Part shown: positions 44,994 through 52,464 of the stretch, one piece after another
Layout of the letters: each line of letters opens with the position of its first letter
Position numbering within the stretch: the first letter of the stretch is position 1
Assembly (NCBI GenBank): GCA_002377585.1
Contig: DFQC01000005.1
Span: 15,481-79,480 of the forward strand
Source of the DNA: Anaerolineales bacterium UBA3499
Lineage (GTDB): Bacteria > Chloroflexota > Anaerolineae > Anaerolineales > UBA11657
Length of the DNA stretch: 64,000 nt
Reading direction: 5' to 3'
Notes under the pieces: generated by a model
Database searches by the model: none
What the model saw: the letters and a program-made list of their open reading frames with translations, nothing else
What the model was told of the DNA's origin: nothing
Translations under genes and position numbers: made by a program

Positions 44994-45509
44994 ATGACTT
45001 CATATAAAGAGCCAACAACACAATCAAATCGTCAGCGTAACAAATTTCTGTTAGGCGGTTTTCTAATAATAAGCGCAATCATATATCTTATTGCCAGCAC
45101 TACTCAAAGTACCAGTAAGTATTATTACACAGTTGATGAGTTAGTCGTCGAACAAGCAGCTGCTATAGGAGAGAACGTCCGTATATCAGGAGCAGTAATT
45201 GGGGATTCTATTAGCTATGATGCAGACAACTTAACTCTGCAGTTTACAGTAGCACATGTTCCTGGTGACTCGGATGAGATTGTAGCTAAAGGTGGTCTTG
45301 CTAGAGTACTTCATGAGGCTATTGCAAACCCCAACAAAGCACGTCTTAGAATATCCTACCAGGGTCCAATGCCTGATTTACTAAGAGACGAAGCCCAAGC
45401 AATTATGGATGGGCATTTGAATAAAGATAATGTTTTCGTAGCTGACACACTACTACTAAAATGTCCAACAAAATACGAAGACGAATTACCAAATCAAACC
45501 AACAACTAA
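44994..45509 (+). CDS. ccmE: CcmE haem chaperone, Cys-type variant
   Basis: A 171-residue periplasmic-side haem carrier with a basic N-terminus, one anchor helix (~17-35), and an OB-fold (NVRISGAVIGDSI, LQFTVAHV, ISYQGPMPDLL). The haem-binding box, normally HxxxY, reads KCPTKY with C157 and Y161, the CxxxY form known from archaea and some deltaproteobacteria. CcmE receives haem from CcmABCD and hands it to CcmFH. It is the first gene of a complete ccm cluster. Confidence 0.92.
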   Translation: MTSYKEPTTQSNRQRNKFLLGGFLIISAIIYLIASTTQSTSKYYYTVDELVVEQAAAIGENVRISGAVIGDSISYDADNLTLQFTVAHVPGDSDEIVAKGGLARVLHEAIANPNKARLRISYQGPMPDLLRDEAQAIMDGHLNKDNVFVADTLLLKCPTKYEDELPNQTNN

Positions 45510-45555
45510 CAGGCACTCGCAATTGTTAGATCACCGTATATGAGCTATTTCTCTA

Positions 45556-47604
45556 ATGATTGTTAACCTTGGTTATACAGCTTTACTACTAGCATTATTA
45601 TGCTCATTTTATGCCATAGTATCAGCAAGAGTATATATCAACAATAATAAATTACAGTGGGTTGACTCAGCACGTAATGCAGTATTATCTGTATGGTTTC
45701 TTCTTACATTAGCTTGTCTTATCCTTGTCTACCTTCTAACTAACGAACATTTTGAAATCGAGTATGTAGCTAGCGTATCTAGCCGAGCAATGCCTTGGTA
45801 CCTAAAAGCAACTGCGCTATGGGGAGGACAAGCTGGAAGCCTACTATTCTGGTCCTGGTTAATGTCTTCCTACACTGGAATAATGATGTTGCGGGACTGG
45901 AGCAACGAACGTGACTTGCAGCCATATGTAATCACTGCAAGCATGCTCACTCTTGCATTTTTCGTTAGCTTGAATGTGTTTGTGGAAAATCCATTCAATG
46001 TTCTCTGGATTGATTCCTTTGGCAATATTACCTCATCTATGACGAGACCAGATGCAAACCTTATGTTTACTCCAAATGACGGAGCAGGGCTCAATCCTCT
46101 ATTACGCCATCCTGGGATGATTATTCATCCTCCAATGTTATATCTCGGTTTCGTCGGCTTTGTAATACCTTATAGTTTTGCTATCGGAGCTCTTGCAGTC
46201 GGCCGCACGGACGGGGTCTGGATACGAGCCACACGTCGATGGACTCTTATTGCCTGGCTATTTCTATCGCTAGGACTCTTATTAGGTGGTCGTTGGGCTT
46301 ATGATGTGCTGGGATGGGGTGGCTACTGGGGATGGGACCCCGTAGAGATAGCTGCTTTTATGCCGTGGCTCACTGGAACAGCCTTTCTACACTCAGTAAT
46401 TATTCAAGAAAAACATGGTATGTTCAAAAGATGGAATATGATTTTAATAATATTGACTTATGCATTGGTGATATTTGGAACATTTCTTACTAGATCAGGA
46501 GTGCTATCCTCTGTCCATGCCTTTGCCCAAAGCTCAATAGGTCCTCTGTTTTTTATTTTTATAACAGTAACTTTTACTATTTCATTGTTGTTGCTTTTTC
46601 GTGGCTGGGAATCTCTAGCATCTAGAAAAACCCTTACAAGCTGGTTATCACGTGAAGGTATGTTTTTGCTAAACAATCTGCTATTTATGGGAATATTGGT
46701 AGCGTGCTTTTGGGGAGTTATATATCCACTCATCTCAGAGATTATCACTGGACAGAAAGTGACCGTAGGACCACCATTTTACGAGCGTACTACTGGACCA
46801 CAATTCGCTGCATTACTGTTGTTAATGGGCATAGTACCCTTAGTAGCCTGGAGAATCACTACGGTCAACCGAATTGGCCATCTAATATGGAAGCCAACGA
46901 TAATATCTTTGTTGGTACCAATAATGTCTATAATTTCGGGTATATTTAATTTTGCAGCCTTACTTAGCCTTTGGCTAGCAAGCCTTGTATTTTGCGTAAC
47001 AATATATGAATTCTATCGAGGAGCTATCGCACGAAGTAAATCTAGCGGCAACATCTTTTTCATTTCTTTGTGGCAGCTCATATCAAGAAATCGTCGTCGT
47101 TATGGAGGATATATAGTGCACTTAGGTATTGTGTTTATGGCAGTTGGAATTATTGGTGTTGAGATGTTCCAGACTGAAACTCAAGGTACCTTAGCTATTG
47201 AAGAACGAATGAGTTTAGAGGACTACTCGTTAGTGTACAAAGATCTAGATGAATACCCGGAAAACGACGGGCGCTTTGTTACTAAAGCAACACTAGATGT
47301 ATACAAGAACAACAAATTAATTGGTGAATTAGAACCAAGACGCGACTATTATAATATAAGTCAACAAAGAATGACTATTCCGGATGTTTACAGCACGCTG
47401 GAAGGAGACCTATACGTTTTGCTCATTGACTGGAAGCCTGTTGGACCGCAACAGGCCACATTTAAGGTCTATCTTAATCCTCTTATCAATTGGATATGGA
47501 TAGGTGGATTTCTCTTTATACTTGGCACGCTGGTAGCTACGTGGCCTGACCAGCGTGATAGACACATAATCACAAACAACAAATCTATCGCACAACCCTT
47601 TTGA
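45556..47604 (+). CDS. ccmF: CcmF cytochrome c haem lyase subunit
   Basis: A 682-residue polytopic protein with about 15 membrane helices and the haem-handling WWD domain GWGGYWGWDPVEIAAFMPW. Conserved histidines are seen in HPGMIIHPPMLYLGF before it and SGVLSSVHAFAQ after it. The C-terminal ~120 residues form an external domain (QGTLAIEERMSLEDYSL). It joins apocytochrome and haem at the outer membrane face. It follows ccmE by 46 bases and precedes ccmH, the usual partner order. Confidence 0.95.
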   Translation: MIVNLGYTALLLALLCSFYAIVSARVYINNNKLQWVDSARNAVLSVWFLLTLACLILVYLLTNEHFEIEYVASVSSRAMPWYLKATALWGGQAGSLLFWSWLMSSYTGIMMLRDWSNERDLQPYVITASMLTLAFFVSLNVFVENPFNVLWIDSFGNITSSMTRPDANLMFTPNDGAGLNPLLRHPGMIIHPPMLYLGFVGFVIPYSFAIGALAVGRTDGVWIRATRRWTLIAWLFLSLGLLLGGRWAYDVLGWGGYWGWDPVEIAAFMPWLTGTAFLHSVIIQEKHGMFKRWNMILIILTYALVIFGTFLTRSGVLSSVHAFAQSSIGPLFFIFITVTFTISLLLLFRGWESLASRKTLTSWLSREGMFLLNNLLFMGILVACFWGVIYPLISEIITGQKVTVGPPFYERTTGPQFAALLLLMGIVPLVAWRITTVNRIGHLIWKPTIISLLVPIMSIISGIFNFAALLSLWLASLVFCVTIYEFYRGAIARSKSSGNIFFISLWQLISRNRRRYGGYIVHLGIVFMAVGIIGVEMFQTETQGTLAIEERMSLEDYSLVYKDLDEYPENDGRFVTKATLDVYKNNKLIGELEPRRDYYNISQQRMTIPDVYSTLEGDLYVLLIDWKPVGPQQATFKVYLNPLINWIWIGGFLFILGTLVATWPDQRDRHIITNNKSIAQPF

Positions 47605-47665
47605 GTGACATATGATTACATATCATACTCCAACGTTTGTGTGACAAAAAGATTGGGTTAAACGC

Positions 47666-48157
47666 ATGGAAATAAAGTGGATCACCAAATCAATTTTGTT
47701 GGTTATGTTATTAACATGTATTCCATTTAATAAAACCCCTAATGTCTTAGCCCAAGACATTAACCCAACCGATGATGAAGTTAATGCAATTAGCAAGCAA
47801 TTGTACTGCCCAGTCTGTGAAAGTATTCCCTTAGACGCTTGTGGTACCCAAGCCTGTATTCAGTGGCGAGATACTATAAGGGCAAAGCTGACAGACGGGT
47901 GGTCTGAAGAAGAAATTAAACAATATTTTTCCGACCAGTATGGTATACGAGTGCTAGCAGAACCACCAGTAGACGGTTTCAATAAACTTCTGTGGTATCT
48001 ACCACCATCCTTGTTTCTAATTGGAGCACTGCTCGTAACACGTTTACTCTCTAATACTAAAAACAAACTACATGTACAGCATGAGACAACATCAAATATA
48101 GAAAATGCGAATCATTATGTAGAGAGAATAGAGCACGACTTCAAAAAATGGCAATGA
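47666..48157 (+). CDS. ccmH: CcmH thiol reductase subunit, four-cysteine variant
   Basis: A 163-residue protein with a signal peptide (~1-30), the CcmH redox domain and a C-terminal anchor helix (~110-130). The motif is YCPVCESIPLDACGTQAC, giving C48, C51, C59 and C64, instead of the two-cysteine LRCxxCQ of proteobacteria. DQYGIRVLAEPP and GFNKLLWYLPP are standard. It keeps the CxxCH site of apocytochrome reduced. It overlaps the thioredoxin-like gene by up to 10 bases. Confidence 0.9.
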   Translation: MEIKWITKSILLVMLLTCIPFNKTPNVLAQDINPTDDEVNAISKQLYCPVCESIPLDACGTQACIQWRDTIRAKLTDGWSEEEIKQYFSDQYGIRVLAEPPVDGFNKLLWYLPPSLFLIGALLVTRLLSNTKNKLHVQHETTSNIENANHYVERIEHDFKKWQ

Positions 48158-48723
48158 GCAGAACCAATCCACCAAAACTTGGTCAATCACATATTACAGT
48201 TCAACAGCGCAAAAATAGACTAGGGCAACTTGCCGTGTGGATATTACTTGCGGCATTGTTGGTTTTTGTTGCGATCAAGTTGTTCCAAACAAGTCTTGGC
48301 CCAGTTCGATCAGGAAAACCACCTGATTTCACAATAACCACTTTTAATGACCAAACATATACTCTTTCAGACCTCGAAGGAAAAATTATAGTTATCAACT
48401 TCTGGGCTTCATGGTGTGATCCATGTAAAGCAGAAGCTGCAGACCTGGAGATGCTGTGGCGTGATTATAAAGATAAAGATGTGCTATTGTTAGGAATAGA
48501 TTATGCAGATACCGAAAAGGAAGCTCTCGATTACTTGAGTACATGGGACATTACATATCCAAACGGCCCAGATGTGGGGACAACAATCTCTCAATCGTAC
48601 CGCATAAGGGGAGTGCCAGAGACGTACATAGTAGCCCAGAATGGATTGCTAGCCAAATCGTTTATAGGGCCAATCAACTACGAAAATGTAGAGGTTGTTC
48701 TGGAAGCACTACTAGACAAATAA
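48148..48723 (+). CDS. ccmG: Thioredoxin-like TlpA/ResA/CcmG protein
   Basis: A 191-residue membrane-anchored thioredoxin with a hydrophobic segment at ~28-46 and the active site NFWASWCDPCKAEA (C90, C93). The C-terminal YRIRGVPETYIV holds the cis-proline loop. It supplies reducing equivalents to CcmH and apocytochrome c outside the membrane. ATG 48154, which overlaps the ccmH stop as ATGA, is an equally good start that removes two residues. Confidence 0.9.
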   Translation: MAMSRTNPPKLGQSHITVQQRKNRLGQLAVWILLAALLVFVAIKLFQTSLGPVRSGKPPDFTITTFNDQTYTLSDLEGKIIVINFWASWCDPCKAEAADLEMLWRDYKDKDVLLLGIDYADTEKEALDYLSTWDITYPNGPDVGTTISQSYRIRGVPETYIVAQNGLLAKSFIGPINYENVEVVLEALLDK

Positions 48724-48730
48724 TTCAACC

Positions 48731-49012
48731 ATGATTCTACTTTTTCTCATACTACAGGTCACATTGATTGCTGCAGCAATAATATTTATAATCAGACCTT
48801 TTTTCCTGTCCGACAATCGAAAACCAGATATGAACAATAGTAACTACAGTCTTCACGAACAACACACTAGACTAATTGAATCTTTACACGATCTTGATTT
48901 TGATCATCGCACAGAAAAAATCACCACTGAAGATTACACTACTGCACGTAATAATATAATAAATGAAGGCATTAATTTGCTTCGTAAAATAGACGATACA
49001 CACGAAATATAA
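48731..49012 (+). CDS. Small CcmI-like membrane protein
   Basis: A 93-residue protein with one N-terminal helix (~1-25) and a charged region with LIESLHDLDFDHRTEKITTEDYTTAR. The LxxLxFDxRxxKIxxEDY pattern is that of the N-terminal part of CcmI/CycH proteins and of short proteins found in many non-proteobacterial ccm clusters. The TPR part of CcmI is missing. It lies between ccmG and ccmA, 6 bases from each, and probably belongs to the haem ligation complex. Confidence 0.75.
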   Translation: MILLFLILQVTLIAAAIIFIIRPFFLSDNRKPDMNNSNYSLHEQHTRLIESLHDLDFDHRTEKITTEDYTTARNNIINEGINLLRKIDDTHEI

Positions 49013-49018
49013 ACTAGT

Positions 49019-49717
49019 ATGATTAATGTCAAATCTGTTTCCAAATCTTTTGGTATGAAAGAAGTACTTAGAGACATCAATTTAGACATAGAGCCTGGTG
49101 AATTTACTGCAATTGTCGGGCCCAATGGATCAGGTAAGTCTACTCTGTTACGCATAATATCTACGTTGCTTCGCCCCAACAGCGGACAAGTTACCGTGGC
49201 TGGACTTGACTTAAGTACAAGAGCACATACAGTACGTCAACTCCTTGGAGTAGTCTCACACCACACTTTACTTTACGACAACTTAACAGCATACGAAAAT
49301 CTACTTTTCTACGCACACCTATACAATATGACCGATTATGCAAAACGCATAAACATGGTACTTGATAAGGTAAATTTATCCGACTCCAAAGACACATTGG
49401 TACACACATATTCGCATGGCATGCAGCAAAGACTATCAATCGCTAGAGCCATACTACACAATCCTAGAGTGATTTTATTTGATGAACCACACACTGGATT
49501 AGATCAAACCAACTCTATTAGATTGGACGAAATTCTTCAGTCAACATCAGCAGCAGGAAATACCGTAATGCTGATTACACACGATATAAAACATGCGCTA
49601 ACGTTATGCGACAAAATCGTTGTACTACATAAAGGCAAAATAGTATATCAGGTAAGAACCACCCAAATATCATATGATGAATTCGCCAGTAATTACCATG
49701 AAATCACCAATGTATAA
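49019..49717 (+). CDS. ccmA: CcmA, ATP-binding subunit of the CcmABCD haem-release transporter
   Basis: A 232-residue ABC ATPase. Walker A is GPNGSGKSTLL (34-44), the signature region is YSHGMQQRLSIARA in place of canonical LSGGQ, Walker B VILFDEPHTGLD, and the H-loop histidine lies in LITHDIKHAL. It drives release of holo-CcmE from CcmC/D. The 3' end overlaps the ccmB frame by up to 44 bases, so the two are co-translated. Confidence 0.93.
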   Translation: MINVKSVSKSFGMKEVLRDINLDIEPGEFTAIVGPNGSGKSTLLRIISTLLRPNSGQVTVAGLDLSTRAHTVRQLLGVVSHHTLLYDNLTAYENLLFYAHLYNMTDYAKRINMVLDKVNLSDSKDTLVHTYSHGMQQRLSIARAILHNPRVILFDEPHTGLDQTNSIRLDEILQSTSAAGNTVMLITHDIKHALTLCDKIVVLHKGKIVYQVRTTQISYDEFASNYHEITNV

Positions 49718-50411
49718 CAACGATAAACACCCAACAACAGGCCAGTATTGGCGAACAGTCAAAACAATCATCTGGAAAGATCTAAGCATAGAAATGCGCA
49801 AGAAAACGCTCATAAGCGCACTCTTTATTTTTTCCGTCATGGTAACACTTGTTTTTACCTTTGCTCTCGATTTGGACAAATCGACCAAAGACAATGTTTC
49901 TGTTGGAGTACTCTGGGTAACATTTGTATTTTCATCTACTTTAGGACTAAATCAAACATTTGCTAACGAAAAAAAACATGGGTCACTAGAAGGAATGCTT
50001 CTAGCGCCTATTGACCACACTGCTATTTTTGTTGGAAAATTTATTAGTACATACATTTTCGTAATCATCATAGAGATAATAATTATTCCCATGTTTTACT
50101 TTTTTTATGGTATATCATTGTTTTCTCCACTGTTCTTGCTAATAGTATTGCTTGGATCATTCGGATACACTTTAGTAGGCACCCTATTAACATCCATAGC
50201 AATAAGAACTCAAGTACGCGAAATCATGTTACCAATACTACTGTTTCCTGTATCAATGCCAATAATAATAGCGTCTGTTCAATGTAGTAATGCAATCCTA
50301 TCTGGAGCTAATTGGGGACAGTTCTCCAATGCATTCAATCTAGTAATAGTTTACGATATAATATTCATTGGAGTAGCAATTATGACATTTGAGTACCTAA
50401 TCCAGGAGTAA
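49674..50411 (+). CDS. ccmB: CcmB, membrane subunit of the haem-release transporter
   Basis: A ~245-residue protein with six hydrophobic helices. TVKTIIWKDLSIEMRKK before the first helix, FAREK-like FANEKKHGSLEGMLLAPID in the first cytoplasmic loop, and LPILLFPVSMPIIIAS are CcmB signatures. The start is uncertain: ATGs at 49674, 49677, 49698 and 49710 all lie within the end of ccmA. None has a clear ribosome site, so 49698 or 49710 may be the real one. Confidence 0.9.
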   Translation: MMNSPVITMKSPMYNNDKHPTTGQYWRTVKTIIWKDLSIEMRKKTLISALFIFSVMVTLVFTFALDLDKSTKDNVSVGVLWVTFVFSSTLGLNQTFANEKKHGSLEGMLLAPIDHTAIFVGKFISTYIFVIIIEIIIIPMFYFFYGISLFSPLFLLIVLLGSFGYTLVGTLLTSIAIRTQVREIMLPILLFPVSMPIIIASVQCSNAILSGANWGQFSNAFNLVIVYDIIFIGVAIMTFEYLIQE

Positions 50412-50421
50412 TAAGACTGAT

Positions 50422-51123
50422 ATGCTAAGATCAAATCCGCGGCTAAAACTTATGACAGTTAGTTCGTTAATTCTAATTGTCCTTTCAATGTATATGGTGC
50501 TAATTTATGCACCTAGGGAAGTAATCATGGGTGAAATCCAACGTATTTTCTATTATCATGTATCTTCTGGATGGATAGCTGCATTAGCCTTTCTAGTCAC
50601 TCTAATAACTAGTATCATGTTCTTAGCAACCCAAAATGAAAGGCACGATCACATTGCTATTTCTTCAGCAGAAATTGGGGTGATATTTACCACGATGAAT
50701 ATCGTCAGCGGATCTGTATGGGCAAGACCTGTCTGGAATACTTGGTGGACTTGGGACCCACGATTGACCACTGCTACAATAATGTGGCTTTTATATATTG
50801 CGTACCTATTTCTACATGCAGGACTAGAAGACCATGATCGTAGACGACACATCACTGCTGTATATGGAATAGTTGCCTTTATCAGCGTACCACTAACATT
50901 TATGGCAATACGCATCTGGCGCACAATTCACCCAGTAGTAATTGGAAGTGCCGATCCAGACGCTGAAGGCCAATTTGACATGACTGCAAGAATGACCACA
51001 ACATTGCTGTTCACTGTATCAACATTTACAGTATTGTATTTTACTATTCTATGGCATAGAGTCAGAATCCAATCATTGTTCGAATATATGTCCAAGCTAC
51101 AGCATCAAATGTACAATGATTAA
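50422..51123 (+). CDS. ccmC: CcmC haem-handling membrane protein
   Basis: A 233-residue protein with six helices and the WWD-type motif NTWWTWDPRLTTATIMW. The two flanking conserved histidines are found in IFYYHVSSGW and in RTIHPVV. CcmC loads haem onto CcmE at the outer membrane face. It starts 10 bases after ccmB and is followed by the ccmD-like gene with a strong ribosome site. Confidence 0.94.
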   Translation: MLRSNPRLKLMTVSSLILIVLSMYMVLIYAPREVIMGEIQRIFYYHVSSGWIAALAFLVTLITSIMFLATQNERHDHIAISSAEIGVIFTTMNIVSGSVWARPVWNTWWTWDPRLTTATIMWLLYIAYLFLHAGLEDHDRRRHITAVYGIVAFISVPLTFMAIRIWRTIHPVVIGSADPDAEGQFDMTARMTTTLLFTVSTFTVLYFTILWHRVRIQSLFEYMSKLQHQMYND

Positions 51124-51134
51124 AGGAGATACAG

Positions 51135-51308
51135 ATGTTACTTGAAAATTCACAGGTGGATACTTCTAATTATCTGTTACTAGGTTTTACAATACTGACA
51201 ATTATAAGTGCTGGTTATTGCATCTACCTCTTCAATCGTTTTAGCAAATTAAAACAACAAATATCAAAAACAGAAAAGTTAAACAGTATACATAATAAAG
51301 ACGCATAA
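51135..51308 (+). CDS. ccmD: Short CcmD-like single-helix membrane protein
   Basis: A 57-residue reading frame with an excellent ribosome site (AAAGGAG, six to seven bases before ATG). It encodes a short polar start (MLLENSQVDTSNYL), one hydrophobic helix (~14-33, LLLGFTILTIISAGYCIYLF) and a basic coiled tail (NRFSKLKQQISKTEKL). Size, topology and place right after ccmC match CcmD, the small stabiliser of CcmC-CcmE. Sequence conservation in CcmD is weak everywhere, so the call rests on position and topology. Confidence 0.72.
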   Translation: MLLENSQVDTSNYLLLGFTILTIISAGYCIYLFNRFSKLKQQISKTEKLNSIHNKDA

Positions 51309-51392
51309 CTTGTTATAAGATAACTAATCTAACATACGTCTACAGATTTTCAACCGTATAGATTGTTTGTCAAATTATCGGAGGCACTACTA

Positions 51393-52448
51393 ATGTTAGA
51401 TGTAACACAAATTGAAAGCTTAGACTCTGACAATATGCTCGGACATATTGTCTCTCTTCCCAGCCAGATCACACAAGCATGGAATCATGGAATGAAATTA
51501 CCATTGCCAGAGGTTAGTAATATTTCCAATATAGTGATACTAGGAATGGGAGGTTCAGCTATAGGAGGTTCACTACTACAAACACTTGTAGGACCCGAAT
51601 GTAAAGTGCCAATAATATCTAACCGAGATTACGAAATACCATACTTTGTAGGCCCAAACAGTCTCGTAATAGCCTTATCTTATTCGGGCAACACTGAGGA
51701 AACCCTTACTGCTCTTGAATCAGCACAAAAACAGAACGCTCAAGTTGTTAGTATTTCCACCGGCGGACAAATATCCACATTAACTCAGAAAAACAATGGG
51801 TTGTCATGGGTTTATGATTATAAAAGTCAGCCACGAGCAGCACTGGGTTACTCACTCATCCTTCCACTAGTATTGTTACATCGTCTAGGTTTAGCACGAG
51901 ATTTTAGTGTCGACATAGCAGAAACACAAAACATTCTGACTGATCAGAATAGTCAGTTAGGTGCACAGTCATCCTTAGCAACTAACCCTGCAAAACGTCT
52001 TGCTGGTCAGATGCTTGAAAGAATAATTTTAGTGTTTGCACCTGAGCCTCTGACACCTGTGGCACGCCGATGGCGTGGACAAATCGCCGAAAACAGCAAG
52101 GCATGGGCCCAATATGAAGAATTGCCAGAAATGAACCATAACTCAGTAGTCGGTATTGAACAGCCCGAGTCATTTATTGACAAAACATTTGTATTGTTTA
52201 TGAATTCACCCGCTGCACACCCACGCAACCAACTTCGCATTGACCTTACTCGCCAACTCTTCTTAGGGTCTGGATACAACACAGACTGCATTACTGCCCA
52301 AGGTAAATCTCGTATGGCACAAATGTTGTCCATGGTACATTACGGAGATTATGTAAGTCTCTATTTATCAATAGCATATGGCATTGATCCAACACCAGTA
52401 CAAAATATTGCATGGTTAAAAGAAAATTTAGCAGAATCGTCAACGTAG
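51393..52448 (+). CDS. Bifunctional phosphoglucose/phosphomannose isomerase (SIS domains)
   Basis: A 351-residue protein of the archaeal/Chloroflexi PGI-PMI type. The first SIS domain has VILGMGGSAIGGSLL and LSYSGNTEETL; the C-terminal isomerase part includes YEELPEMNHNSVVG, typical of the family's catalytic Glu/His region. It interconverts glucose-6-P, fructose-6-P and mannose-6-P. A longer frame begins at TTG 51363, but ATG 51393 has CGGAGG at proper distance and fits the family length. It opens a plus-strand group of central-metabolism genes. Confidence 0.9.
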   Translation: MLDVTQIESLDSDNMLGHIVSLPSQITQAWNHGMKLPLPEVSNISNIVILGMGGSAIGGSLLQTLVGPECKVPIISNRDYEIPYFVGPNSLVIALSYSGNTEETLTALESAQKQNAQVVSISTGGQISTLTQKNNGLSWVYDYKSQPRAALGYSLILPLVLLHRLGLARDFSVDIAETQNILTDQNSQLGAQSSLATNPAKRLAGQMLERIILVFAPEPLTPVARRWRGQIAENSKAWAQYEELPEMNHNSVVGIEQPESFIDKTFVLFMNSPAAHPRNQLRIDLTRQLFLGSGYNTDCITAQGKSRMAQMLSMVHYGDYVSLYLSIAYGIDPTPVQNIAWLKENLAESST

Positions 52449-52464
52449 ATCCGTTAGAATCAAC

